Assembly (NCBI GenBank): GCA_051530055.1
Contig: CM121342.1
Span: 6,634,001 to 6,698,000 of the forward strand
DNA: 64,000 nt
DNA from: Neoechinorhynchus agilis
Lineage: Eukaryota; Acanthocephala
Direction of reading: 5' to 3'
Shown: positions 25,668 to 40,600 of the stretch, in pieces
Layout: the number at the start of each line of letters is the position of its first letter
How positions within the stretch are numbered: the stretch's first letter is position 1
Translations under genes and position numbers: made by a program
Notes under the pieces: generated by a model
The model's input: only the letters and a program-made list of their open reading frames with translations
The model's database searches: none
What the model was told of the DNA's origin: nothing

Positions 25668-28600
25668 TTTGTTCGGAAAAATCTCTATTAATTTTCATAT
25701 GTTTCTTTTTTTTGTTAGATATTACATCGATGGTGAGAATGTGAAGGTTAAAATGATGGATGCTATTTTCGATTATGGGTTTGAATATTTGGGAAACTCT
25801 TCTCGATTGGTTATTACCCCATTGACTGATCGCTGTTACCTCACTTTGACGAGTGCACTTCATTTAAAATTCGGCGGCGCACCGAGTGGTCCAGCAGGGA
25901 CGGGGAAGACCGAGACGACTAAAGATCTCGCCAAAGCATTAGCCATGAAATGTGTCGTTTTTAATTGCTCAGATCAACTCGATTATCTGTCCATGGGACG
26001 ATTTTTCAGGGGACTTGCGAGGTATATCGAATACCGAAAAACTAATCTGTCGTTTTTTCGAACTTTAGCTCCGGATCGTGGGCATGTTTTGACGAATTTA
26101 ATAGAATTAATGTTGAAGTTTTATCTGTAATTGCAACTCAAATCGCAACAATCCAACAAGCACTTCGCAATGAAGTAACGAAATTTTTTGTTTAAAAATC
26201 CAACTGTATTTTAGATGGAACAATTTTATTTCGATGGAGCAAATACTCGAATGAAATCATCATGTGCCATTTTTGTTACAATGAACCCAGGATATGCAGG
26301 GAGAACCGAACTTCCTGACAATCTAAAGGTTTTATCTATTATAATTCCATTAATATTTCATTTATTTTAAATGATACTCTTTAATTCTAATTTATATTTG
26401 CCGCGTTTCGATGTATTCCAAAAAAATTAATTACCATATAATTAGTCCGGAGAACTATTATTAAAACTGAATTAATTATGCTAAAAATTAAAATTGTATA
26501 TTTGCTTTCTATTGTTAATTCATTTCAGTGGAGATGACGGTCGTTATTGCCTTTAAACTAACTGGTACCTACATTTTTAAGCTTTTGACCAAAGAAATTT
26601 TTATCGGTAACTCTAAGAAGTTTTGAGTGAAAAAGTTTATTGAGAACCCGAATATTGTTGGATCGGCCAAGAACCATTAATATTTGAGAAAATTCCATGT
26701 GCGAATTTCAAACTAATAAGGAAGTTTTTATTCGCATAAAAAGTTATTTTCGTTTAATTAAACGAGAATATTGCTTTACATTTTTCCTATAAAAAATAAT
26801 AAAAAAATCGAATTTTGCCATATAATGAAGAATGTGAGTTTTTAAAAGTCCCGTCGTTATAAACACGTCGGAAAAGTATTTTTCAGGAATTACTTCATCT
26901 TTGATCGTTCGCTGTATAGATTTTATTTCGACCAGTAGCAATGATGATTCCTGATTATTCACTAATTGCTGAGATTTCCATGATTTCATTTGGATTTGAC
27001 ATGACTACATCCTTGGCAAGAAAAATTGTTCATACGTTTAAATTAGCATCTGAACAATTAAGCGATCAGGTTTGAATGTTTATTAGTGCTTTCGTAATAA
27101 GAAATGATTAGAATCACTATGATTTCGGAATGCGAGCGGTAAAGACTGTAATATCGGCCGTTGGAAAGCTCAAGAAAACATACCCCAATGAGAATGAGGT
27201 AGTTTAGATTTTTGTTAATTAGCCTGTATCCAATCGCGTACTTATTAAGGAATCGTTGTGCTTGAAAGCAATTCACGATGTCAATATTCCAAAGTTCATC
27301 AGCGAGGATTTAATGCTTTTTCAAGATATTTTATCGGATATTTTCCCTTCTGTTCGGTATGAGACATCAGAGAGAAATTAAAAAAAACAGCAACTGTTAA
27401 GGAAACGCGAGGTTGATCAAAAGTCTTTAAGAGATACAATCGAAATGAAGTGCAAGGAAAATGGTCTGGATCCTATCAGCGAACGCTTTGTTGAGAAATG
27501 CTTACAAATTTACGATACAACCGTCGTTCGGCATGGTCTCATGATTGTTGGCTCGAGCGGAGTGGGGAAATCAACTGTAATTATTGAATAATATTGAAAT
27601 TAACTTAAAGCTTCTTAATTACAGGCATTAAAGATTATAAAGGATTCGATAACAACGCTTTCGGAAAATAACACGACCCAAGAAAAATTTCTACAGACTC
27701 AATTGCATTATATAAATCCAAAAGCGTTAGATGTGGGATTTCTATTTGGATTCTACAATGAAAATACCAGGGAATGGTGGGATTCTTGAATTTATTCGTC
27801 TCTTATAAAATTTTTATTAAAAAAAAGGACGGACGGTGTGTTGCCGTATTTGATGAGAAACAATCAATCCACAAATGATAAAAGAATATTTCATTGGTTC
27901 GTAATGGATGGACCAGTCGATCCAGATTGGATAGAAAATTTAAATACTGTATTGGATGATAACAAAAAACTTTGTTTGGCAAATTCTGAAACCATAAGAC
28001 TTGATGAGGTAATTTAAAATTATTTTATCTCTATTATAATTTTTTTAAAGGACATGCGGATGATTTTTGAAGTCAACGATTTATCCAAAGTGTCACCAGC
28101 GACGGTGAGTCGGTGTGGTATGGTATTTTTCGACAATGAAGTTGTTCCACTTGAAACTATCATTGAATCTTGGTTAAATGGATTTATTGGCGAGAAACAA
28201 AAATACAAACAGCAACTGGAGATAATGTCTACAAAGTTCTTACAGGTTTGTTTTTTACTACTCATTACTTTTAGTGACTTGAACATCTAGCATTTGTTGG
28301 AGTTTTTGAATTCTCTACAGTTGATGGTTGCCTCGTCTTCAAAGACTAATTTTAATCGTTTCACCAAAATGTTGGACTATTTTATCGATATATGCGATTC
28401 AGTACGTGCTCGAATATTTTTTTAAAAGTAATAAACTATAACGAAATTAGAAAAATATGAAGGAAACAGAGAAATCGTTCACTGCATTTATGGAAATTTC
28501 CTTTGTGTTTTGCGCAATTTGGATGGCTGCAGGATGTACAAATCCGGCATCCTGGGAGAAAATTGACGTTTTTATAAGAAAGTGGAATTTAGAAACTAAT

Positions 28601-31600
28601 ATTCCATCAAATGGCAGAGTTTTCGATTATTACATAGATGAAAATGAGGTTTGTATATTTTTTTTAATTGTTCGAACAGAAAACATAGGTTCGTTCATTA
28701 GGTTCGATGGCGATCTTGGACGGATTCTAAAGATTTTAAAATAATTCCAAGACGACAAGGTGATGATTTTCACACTATACGAATTCCGACAGTTGAAACA
28801 GTCACGAATCAGTATTTAATAAAGCTTTTAGCAGCCAGGCACAATTCGGTTTGTTGAAGACATTAAATGCAATCATCAAATGAGTTTTAGATTGTGTTGA
28901 TCGGAGAAACTGGCACAGCGAAAACCAGCATAGTCACAGAACTTCAAAGAACAATAAAAGGAGTCTTGTTTGAGACTATATCATTGAGCTCAAAAACGCC
29001 ACTTAATATGTTACAGAGTTTTATGGAACAAAAACTCGATAGAAGGTAATTCGAATTTTTAGTGATACAAATCAAAATACGGGAATTAGGCAGAGAAGTA
29101 TCTACGGACCACAAGTCGGTTATACCATGTCGTTCTTTATCGACGATCTCAACATGCCAAGGCCGGATAAATACGGCAGCCAGCCTCTAATGGAGCTTCT
29201 ACGCCAATTCCTAAGCTATGGAGGATGGTAGGTATAGATTCCTTTTAATGAAGAGAATTTGTTAAGCGAAATTCTGCATATTTGGACCGAATTTTACCCA
29301 TTTGATATTCCGATCCAATGCCAATTTTCTAATTCATTCTTTGATCCCTTTTAAAGGCTACAGGAACTTGTCAAACCCGAAATCATTTTTCTCGCATTCC
29401 TGGTTTTTAAAAAATCGAAATTCTACAAATATTAAATTGTCAACGCAACTTTTGAATTTGGTCGTTGCATCGTTTGCTCACAAAGTTTAACAAACCCGAA
29501 ATCATTTTTCTCGCATTCCTGGTTTTTCAGATCGAAATTCCACAAATATTAAATAGTCAACGCAACTTTTGAATTTGGTCGTTGCATCGTTTGCTCACAA
29601 AGTTTAACAAACCCGAAATCATTTTTCTCGCATTCCTGGTTTTTCAGATCGAAATTCCACAAATATTAAATAGTCAACGCAACTTTTGAATTTGGTCGTT
29701 GCATCGTTTGCTCACAAAGTTTAACAAACCCGAAATCATTTTTCTCGCATTCCTGGTTTTTCAGATCGAAATTCCACAAATATTAAATAGTCAACGCAAC
29801 TTTTGAATTTGGTCGTTGCATCGTTTGCTCACAAAGTTTAACAAACCCGAAATCATTTTTCTCGCATTCCTGGTTTTTCAGATCGAAATTCCACAAATAT
29901 TAAATAGTCAACGCAACTTTTGAATTTGGTCGTTGCATCGTTTGCTCACAAAGTTTAACAAATCCGAAATCATTTTTCTCGCATTCCTGGTTTTTCAGAT
30001 CGAAATTCCACAAATATTAAATAGTCAACGCAACTTTTGAATTTGGTCGTTGCATCGTTTGCTCACAAAGTTTAACAAACCCGAAATCATTTTTCTCGCA
30101 TTCCTGGTTTTTCAGATCGAAATTCCACAAATATTAAATAGTCAACGCAACTTTTGAATTTGGTCGTTGCATCGTTTGCTCACAAAGTTTAACAAATCCG
30201 AAATCATTTTTCTCGCATTCCTGGTTTTTCAGATCGAAATTCCACAAATATTAAATAGTCAACGCAACTTTTGAATTTGGTCGTTGCATCGTTTGCTCAC
30301 AAAGTTTAACAAATCCGAAATCATTTTTCTCGCATTCCTGGTTTTTCAGATCGAAATTCCACAAATATTAAATAGTCAACGCAACTTTTGAATTTGGTCG
30401 TTGCATCGTTTGCTCACAAAGTTTAACAAACCCGAAATCATTTTTCTCGCATTCCTGGTTTTTCAGATCGAAATTCCACAAATATTAAATAGTCAACGCA
30501 ACTTTTGAATTTGGTCGTTGCATCGTTTGCTCACAAAGTTTAACAAACCCGAAATCATTTTTCTCGCATTCCTGGTTTTTCAGATCGAAATTCCACAAAT
30601 ATTAAATAGTCAACGCAATTTTTGAATTTGGTCGTTGCATCGTTTGCTCACAAAGTTTAACAAATCCGAAATCATTTTTCTCGCATTCCTGGTTTTTCAG
30701 ATCGAAATTCCACAAATATTAAATAGTCAACGCAACTTTTGAATTTGGTCGTTGCATCGTTTGCTCACAAAGTTTAACAAATCCGAAATCATTTTTCTCG
30801 CATTCCTGGTTTTTCAGATCGAAATTCCACAAATATTAAATAGTCAACGCAACTTTTGAATTTGGTCGTTGCATCGTTTGCTCACAAAGTTTAACAAACC
30901 CGAAATCATTTTTCTCGCATTCCTGGTTTTTCAGATCGAAATTCCACAAATATTAAATAGTCAACGCAACTTTTGAATTTGGTCGTTGCATCGTTTGCTC
31001 ACAAAGTTTAACAAACCCGAAATCATTTTTCTCGCATTCCTGGTTTTTCAGATCGAAATTCCACAAATATTAAATAGTCAACGCAACTTTTGAATTTGGT
31101 CGTTGCATCGTTTGCTCACAAAGTTTAACAAACCCGAAATCATTTTTCTCGCATTCCTGGTTTTTCAGATCGAAATTCCACAAATATTAAATAGTCAACG
31201 CAACTTTTGAATTTGGTCGTTGCATCGTTTGCTCACAAAGTTTAACAAATCCGAAATCATTTTCTCGCATTCCTGGTTTTTCAGATCGAAATTCCACAAA
31301 TATTAAATAGTCAACGCAACTTTTGAATTTGGTCGTTGCATCGTTTGCTCACAAAGTTTAACAAACCCGAAATCATTTTTCTCGCATTCCTGGTTTTTCA
31401 GATCGAAATTCCACAAATATTAAATAGTCAACGCAACTTTTGAATTTGGTCGTTGCATCGTTTGCTCACAAAGTTTAACAAACCCGAAATCATTTTTCTC
31501 GCATTCCTGGTTTTTCAGATCGAAATTCCACAAATATTAAATAGTCAACGCAACTTTTGAATTTTTTGTCATGAATAAAAATTCTCTTTTTTTGACCATT

Positions 31601-34600
31601 TTCATTTGAATGTGCGAAACGTTAATAGATAGAACGCTAACCCACCGATTTCAGTTTTACTGGGTAATTTCGAATTTTCTGGACCAATAAAGTCAAATTT
31701 CGTTTCTTGCTTAAATTTTACAAATTCCAAAATTTTCTTATAAGGTACGACACAATGAACATTGGTGAATTTCGGAACATTGTTGATTCGTCTTTGATTT
31801 GTGCTATGCAACCGCCAAATGGGATAATCAGTTCTTCACTTGAAAGACTGACTCGTCATTTGGGTCTAATATCGTGTCCCGAGTTTTCTGAAGAGAGTAT
31901 GGTCAGGATTTATTCAAATCTATTTAATTTTTGGTCCAATAAATCAGGTAATTCTCGTTCGAAAACAACCAGTTCGTATAAAACTCCAATAATTCAGAAA
32001 AAAATGCAATTATGAAATTCAGCAACCAAATCGTGTCTATGAGTGTGGCGCTTTACCGTTCCGTAGTGACTACAATTTTGCCGCTGCCATCAAAACCACA
32101 TTATCGATACAATCTTAGAGATTTATCAAGGATATTTCAAGGATTAAATGAGTATAATCCATTGTCTATGCAGGTTAAAACAAGTCGAATCACAAATTCG
32201 ACTTAACCTCTTTTTCGTTTATAGACATTTGGTGATTTATTTGACGCCTGGACGTTTGAGGTGAATCGTGTCTTAAAAGATAGACTGATATTCGAAGAAG
32301 ATACATTGTTATTTGAGAAGATATTTGAGCAATCGGCAGTTCCTGTGGTCGGTAAAACAACAGCAGAAAAGATTAGAGGTTATGAACCATTGTATTGTAA
32401 TTTTCTCGAGAAAAAAAAGGATCCTATTAGAATTCTGGACTTTAATAAGGTATATTTACTCTCCTCCCTATAATAAGTTTGTTTTAATGTTTAAAAAAAA
32501 GATCAACGATCGGCTCGAAGGCTTTCAATCTGATTATAACATGGCGAATAATCAGAATTCAAGAGTCGTATTTTTCGAATATGCCATTAAACATATATTA
32601 AGAACAACAAGAATCTTGAAGCAAGAAATGTCAAATGCATTGTTAATCGGTATTCCAGGAAATGGTCGAAAAACGTTAACTACCCTCGCTGCCTATATGT
32701 AAGTTTGTCTATATTTCCTGATTATCCAACAAAAAATCGACAGAAATGGATGCGAGCTCATTCGGATTCGACCGTCCAGGTCTTTTTCAAACCAAGATTG
32801 GCGAGATGCATTAAAATCGATTTTATTAAAATGTGGAATACAGAATATGCACACTGTATTGTTACTTGACGACTCAGAGGTCTCTTATTTTGTGTTTTTA
32901 AATGACCATCAAATTAAATTTAGATGATTGAAGACTACTTTTTCGAAGATATTAGCTGTCTATTAACCTCTGGAGATGTTTTAAATCTTTATAACCCAAA
33001 TGAAATGGAGGATATTTTACAACGATGCAAAAAATTGGTCAAAGATAAATCTAAAGAAGCAACAAAAACCAACATATTTGCAGCCTACCTGGAAGCTGTT
33101 AAAAGACATCTCCACGTCGTACTTTGCATGAGGTACTTTCAATTTAATCTTTTTTTTGCATTCATTCAACAATCACCGCCGTCCACAAAATCGGAGCTTC
33201 TCTCTCCTTTCTCGGGCTTCTCATTTTATCCTGCTCGTGTGTCGATTATTCTCTTCTTTTAGTCCTGTGAATGAAAAATTTCGCGATCGTCTAAGGCAAT
33301 ATCCTGCTTTGATTAATCTATGTTCGATTGATTACTACGAACCATGGACTGAAAGAGATTTAATGTCTTTATCGAAATTTGTTCTCGATGCCGCGATCAA
33401 TATTTTGGATAGTGCGGAGAATGCGGAGGAAGCAGTAGGTTTCTGTTAACATTTCACAGTTCAAATATTAGCTGAAATAGTCTAAAATAATGGCGGAAAT
33501 TCATAGTAAATGTCAATCTGCGGCGGAATCAATGACACATCGTACTCATTATCTGACATCGTCAAAATTTTTGGAATTTATGGATATCTTTATATCGTAC
33601 GCCCAGGAAAGATCGAATTCTCTTCAGGAACTTGCCGATCGAGCTCAGTTTGGACTCGATAAGGTTGTATTATTTCCCATTAGTCTCTTTTTTTGTACGA
33701 TCAATGATTTTAAATAGCTTAAGCTTGCTGAGCAGAGTGCGGTTCAGAGCGAAAATTTTGTGAAGCAACTATTGCCAAGTTTGGCAAAGTCATCAAAAGA
33801 AGTCAATAAAATGATGGAAGGTCTTGAAGATCAACGATTAGGTTTGGAGAAAGCAAAAGAAGCGTTAAAAGAAGAAGAGGAGCTGATACGGGAAGAGGAA
33901 ACCGTTGTTGCTCAACAGGCTGCTGTGGCTAAAAGTGAATGGAGGAAGCTTGAACCCGTTATGGTTTGATGTTCTTCAAAAAAAACACTCAAGTGCCTTA
34001 TGGATCATTATTTAGATCGAAGCAATGAAAAGTCTTAAAGTTTTATCATCTAAGGATATAATCGAACTTTCTAGTCTAAAATCCGCACCCGCTGGTGTTG
34101 TTCTGGTCATGAGTGCTGTATGTACGCTATTGAGCGTTAAGATTGATAAATCGAACGAGGTAAATCACTTCCTTTTTTTCGGTTTAATTCGATCCAATTG
34201 TTCCTTCGAGTGGATGTGTATTCTCAATGGCAAATTTGCGAATTTTCAACGCCTCAGCCTCATTTTAAGATTACTAAGCGCTGCTTGGTTGTTCAGCCGC
34301 ATGTTTCACCTATTGATGATTGTTTGATAGACAATCCGACTGAAAGAGAGAGATTTTATTCAAACACCGAGCTTTCGCCGTCCAACGGCTTCTTCGGGGT
34401 GTAATCTGCAATGCGAGTGGAGGTTCACAATGAGTGTCCTTCCGACCGATTAAATACACGAACTCACATATTTAAAAGCTTGCGATACAGTGGGATGCTG
34501 AGGCCTTGAAAATTCGCAATGAAGAGTCGAGTGGGAGAACAATTCGCCATTGAGAATAATCTTTTCAATTGGAAAAAAATCATGTCTATTAGCAAAATAA

Positions 34601-37600
34601 ATCAGTGTAAAATTAATGTGTGCTAAATTAGATGTCTGACGGAATCGTTAAATGGAGTACATCAAAGGCACTATTAAACAAACCCAATTTTCTAAGAACT
34701 CTTGAGCATTTTGACAAAGACAATATAAAAGATTCGACCATAGCAAAAGTGGAGAAATATATTAAACGAAAAGACTTTGCTCCTGCATATGTTCGAAAGG
34801 TAGTATACATTTAAAAAAAATTTAGATGGATTCATTCAGAAACTTAGAGCTCAAAAGCATGCGAATCGCTTTCGCGATGGGTTCATGCGATCTACAAGTA
34901 TCATTTTGCGTCAAAGGTCGTATTGCCCATCAAACTGGAAGCCGATGAAGCTTCGGGTAGGTTGAAGAATTTGAAGGACGAACTAGAAGAGAAAAGAGCG
35001 AATTCTAAGCAACTCGAAGACTATTTGAGCGATCTTTCTCAAAGAGTTGAAGATTTTGTCAATGAGAAAAAGCGTATAGAGGAGAAGCTTGAAGACGGAA
35101 ACAAAAAGCTAGCAAGAGCTAATAAGGTATTTACATTATTTTTTGCTTTTAAGAGAAAAAAAAGCAAACATTTTAGCTAATGCGCGGCCTAATGGAAGAT
35201 AAAAACCGATGGTTAAAATCTATTGACATGGTTAAAGAAAGTCTGAATTGTCTAGTTGGTGAAAGTATCTTGTCGGCTGCTCACGTTATTTACTTGACGG
35301 CTTTTGATGTAAGTATCGTATTTTTGTTGTTGTTGATGAATCCAACTAACAAAGGAGGAAACTCGACTCGAGCTAAAACGTGATTGGCTGCGTGTTGTAG
35401 ACAATTCTACGTTTGCAATCGGCAAAGAATTCGATTTTAACGAGAGTGCGGGTGATAAATCGCTCATCAGGCAATGGCATATCGCTTACCTTCCAACTGA
35501 TCGAACATCGATTGAGAACGCGATTATCTCGTCCATTTCGCCTCACTGGCCGTTATTTATTGATCCGCACAATCAGGTACCTCGATGGATATCGAATATG
35601 GTAAGACAAAATTTTTTTTATAATTTTATGAAAATACTAAGAAATTTCTTTAGGAGAGAGATAGACAACTTGTTTCATTTAAGTATTCTGAAGAAGATTA
35701 CGCTCGAAAAATTGAAATCTGTATGCGACAAGGGAATCATTGTCTCTTGTTAGATGTTCCAGAGCAAGTGGATTGTATTTTAGACGGCGTATTGGCTAAA
35801 AAGGCAAGAATTTTTTCTATTCCATAAAAATATATTTTTTGGAGGCACAATTCTGCAAATGTCGTTATGATTGTTCGACAGCTTCCTTCGCTGCAACAGG
35901 AAGCTGCTTGAGCGCTCAGTTCCAAGCCGGGAAAAGAAACAAGCGGCTTCCTTAAAGTTAAAACAAAATTTCAGCTTTTTATTTTAGATTGTGACTCAAG
36001 CTGGATTTCCGATGATTAAACTGGGTGATTCACTGGTGCCCTACGGTCATGGGTTTAAACTGTATATGATTTCTAAATCCGATTGTCCCAGTTTTTCACC
36101 AGAACTCAATGCAAAAAGTACAGTGATCGATTTTACACTATCACGAAGGTTAATTTTTGTTACACCTGCAAACAAAATATTTCAATAAAATACACATTTT
36201 AAGGGCGTTTGAAGAACAATTGACGAATATTGTGATTAGTATCGACCAACCTGAGATTGAGAATAGACAGGCAAGACTAAAGCAGTCTAGTTTGGAAGCG
36301 ATGAATGTACTCGACGCTCTTCATGAAAAGACGTTGGATCGGCTTACCAATAGTGAAAATCCAATTGATGATGACGAATTGATTGATGCTCTCTACATTT
36401 CATCCGAAAAAGCAAGGGAGATCGAGGAAAATATAAAACAGATGAAAATCACAACAGAACAGATTGATGGTGTACGGAAGTTTTATAATCCTTTTGTATC
36501 TATAGGACAGAGATTATTTTTTGAGATATCTAACCTGTACAAAATCAATCATATGTATCGATATTCAAGTCATTGGTTTACTCAAATATTTAAAGAAGCA
36601 GTTTCATCGGCTACTGAAAGTTAGCGTCTCTCTCACACACATTGATGTTTTAGTTTGTTTTTTCAGACACTATGGAAGATCGATTGGTTTCGATGGAAAC
36701 AAATTTCTTAAGAAATTTCTACCTAAAGTTTTCTCAGGGTCTTTTCGAGAGAGACAAATTACTGATAAGATTTTTAATTTGTGTCGCGAAATTGTTGAAC
36801 GAAAATCGAATTTCCTTAAGCGATTATCACTTTTTCTTATACTCTGAACAAACGAGAAGGACAAGTTTGAAAGTGCCAAAACCAGGCGATGAATTTAATT
36901 GGTTGAGTGATATTCATTGGGCGAATCTTTGTTCGATTGATTGGTTGTTCGGCACTAACAAATTAATAGATTACAATGAAGACATCAAAAAAATCTTCTA
37001 CAGTTCCGATCCATACAATGAAAAGGTGAAAGTGTACGAGTCATTGGATTCGTTTCAGCGTCTTATTTTGATAAAAGTGTTTCGAATTGACTGTCTTACA
37101 TCGTCTCTTAATGACTTTATTTGTCAATCGCTAGGAAATGATTACTTTGAAGTTGATCAAAGTGTATCTCAGATGACTCGTTCATTTGAAGGTTCATCAC
37201 CACAGCAGCCAATTTTTTTCATTCTATCCCAAGGATGTGATCCAACCGATGCACTTATGAAATACATAGATTCTGTCAAATTCCGAAGTAGGTTTCAATA
37301 TATCTCCCTTGGACAAGGACAAGGTGAAAAAGCTTCCAGTATCATCACGCGTGGCATCGATAGAGGAGAATGGATCTATTTACAAAATTGCCATTTATCG
37401 CCAAGTTGGATGCCAATTTTAGACGAATATGTGGCTTCGTTGGAAAAAAGAAGAGTTCATCGAGACTTTAGACTTATTCTCACAAGTCTCCCAGATGATA
37501 ACATCCCTGAATCAATTTTACGGTCTAGTTTTAAGGTGACCATAAAACAAATGAATCCTGCGGTGCAAAATGTTTCTCCATCTCAATGTAAACCATTTTA

Positions 37601-40600
37601 ATGTTTTTTTGTCAAGGTTGTTCCGAAATGAAACTCTGGTTGGCGTATAGGAGTTTTGAGTTAATCAAAATATAAATACTTTTGGCGGAAATAATCCTTG
37701 TCTTCGTCAACAACAACGAAATGACATTAATTTTAATCATCGATAGAAAGAGAATCAAATTTTTAGTTGCCTCCGAAAACAATGACTGAGGAAGCGAATT
37801 GAACGGGGTTCAATTTTAGTTTGTTATTTTATTTTAAAATCCGATGAACGAATCAAAAACACTTTAATAGAAATCACGAGATTGTGTTTATTCGAAATCA
37901 ATCGAATTTTGCAAATCATTTTTCTATGTCAGAAAACAACGATTTCAATTTTTAGACCAATCAGCGAGCAAAAATCCGATGTATCGACAATTTGAGGTTT
38001 CAGATAAAATTATCTGCCACTTCGCTTTAGTCTCTATTTTTCAGTTAATCATCGATAGAGAGATCAAATTTTTAGTTGCCTCTGAAAACAATGACTGAGG
38101 AAGGAATTGAACGGGGTTCAATTTTAGTTTGTTATTTTATTTTAAAATCCGATGAACGAATCAAAAACACTTTAATAGAAATCACGAGATTGTGTTTATT
38201 CGAAATCAATCGAATTTTGCAAATCATTTTTCTATGTCAGAAAACAACGATTTCAATTTTTAGACCAATCAGCGAGCAAAAATCCGAATGTTATCGACAA
38301 TCGATTGAGTGTTTCCAGATAAAATTATCTGCCACTTCGCTTTAGTCTCTATTTTTACAGTTAATCATCGATAGAGAGAATCAAATTTTTAGTTGCCTCT
38401 GAAAACAATGACTGAGGAAGCGAATTGAACGGGGTTCAATTTTAGTTTGGTTATTTTGTTTGGTTATTTTATTTTAAAATCAGATGAACGAATCAAAAAC
38501 ACTTTAATAGAAATCACGAGATTGTGTTTATTCGAAATCAATCGAATTTTGCAAATCATTTTTCTATGTCAGAAAACAACGATTTCAATTTTTAGACCAA
38601 TCAGCGAGCAAAAATCCGATTGATATCGACAATTTTTTGAGTGTTTCCAGATAAAATTATCTGCCACTTCGCTTTAGTCTCTATTTTTGCAGTTAATCAT
38701 CGACAGAGAAAATCCCTCGGGAATGAGGAGACGAGGTTATTTCCTCGCGAAATATTTCCCCTACAAATCAAATATATTTTACGGCCAGAGAATTTTGATC
38801 AAAAGTACAAAAATAACAACCACTAATAATTTAATCTTATTTAAACTTCATTTGTTCTTACAAAGTCTTTATCTTAAAAATCAAAATTTAACCATAGGAT
38901 TCATTTGACAGAGTCACCAGCAGGAGTAAAGGCAAATATTCTTCGATCATTCAGAATGCTCAATACAAAATATATAGATGAATGCGGAATTAAGTTAAAT
39001 GACAAATGTGTTAGCCGGCGTTTAGCATTTTCTTTATGTCTCTTTCATTCAGTGATGCTTGAGAGACGGCGCTACGGACCTATCGGTTTTAATATTCCAT
39101 ACGAATTTTCAGACGGAGATTTTATAATTTGTGCACAACAATTAAGCAATTTCTTGATGTCTTATAATAACATTTCTAAAATACCAATAAAGGTATCAGG
39201 ATTTAATTAAAAAAAATTTAAACTTCTAAAATTAAGGCCCTTAAATTCACCGCGGCTGAAATAAACTACGGTGGTCGTATTACTGATGAAATGGACCGAA
39301 AAGTGGTCAACGAGCTTTTGGCGAAATTTTATAACGAACAAGTTGCTGAAAGCGATTCGTATAGTTACGATGATCAAGGTGTTTATATCAATCAAAGACG
39401 ATTTTGCGAATGGAAGGTTAGTAATTTTTTGTTAATATCGTGATGAAATCCGAGAAAATTAAATCTTAAAATTTAGATGAATAATATTTCATTTTTGTCT
39501 TCGGTGAGCTGTCACCACTCCGAGAATTAAATATTTCGGAACCTGCGTTTTTTCTTTCATTAAATTGTTTTTTGAGTGTGCTGTTCAAAAATAATTTAGA
39601 AGAAGAGATTTAATTCTCGGGGTGGTGACAGCTCACCTAAGACCAAAATTAGATTTACCCGAATGTAATTCTCAAAGGAATATTTCATTTGTCGGTTTTA
39701 CTAAAAAGAGAAAGGAGACGTTTTGTGTGAAATTATTACAAAGCAAATATTTCAATTTTTAGAAAATGTTGGATTTCATGAAACGATTGCCCATGGACGA
39801 TCCAGTGTCATTGTTGGGACTAGATGAAAACGCAAAGATTATTCGTCATGGAAATGAAAGTGAATCGATTTCAGCATCCTTCATTACACTAAGTCATAAG
39901 CCCATGATTGTTAAACGCGCTTCTGTGATTGGTGGCGAGAGTATAGCCAATCAGATGAAGCAAATATTAGCCAGTGTACCGAAAGAGTTTGAAATAAGAA
40001 AAATCGCTCAAAAATATCCACCGAATTATCTGCAATCGATGAACACATTTCTGGTACAAGATTGCTTAAGGTAAACCCACACATTTTATAAATTGTTTAA
40101 TTGTTGAAAGATTACATTTTGCTAATTGTGTTATATCTTTAATTATATAAAATTTAATTAAATCGTCCCCCGGACGCTGACCGCATTTCCTCGTTGGATT
40201 GCGAGGCTTATTCTTTGGATCAGGAAAATCCTCTCGCGTCGCTCCCATGTTTGTGCTGCAAGTCGTCGTCCGAGTTCGGAAAAAAAGCTAAAAAAATTGC
40301 TTTTACAGGTACAATAAATTATTGACAATGTTAAGGACGACTTGCGACCAGCTCATTCGTTGTATGAGCGGCGAAATTATCATGACTTCGGAAATGGAAG
40401 ATCTTTTATCAGACATACAGCAAAATTGTATTCCAAAAATGTGGAAAGAAGTATCTTATCCATCGACAAAATCTTTAAATTCTTGGCTCTTAGAACTAAA
40501 AGAACGAGTTGAATTTTACACTAATTGGATAAACCAAGGAATTCCCGAAGTATTTTGGTTTCCCGGAATATTTTTCCCGCAGTCTTTTTTAACTTGTATC

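Noticed and set aside
38076-38826. Plus open frames within the ~300-bp repeat
   Set aside because: They lie in a DNAH1 intron, differ in frame between copies and match no family.
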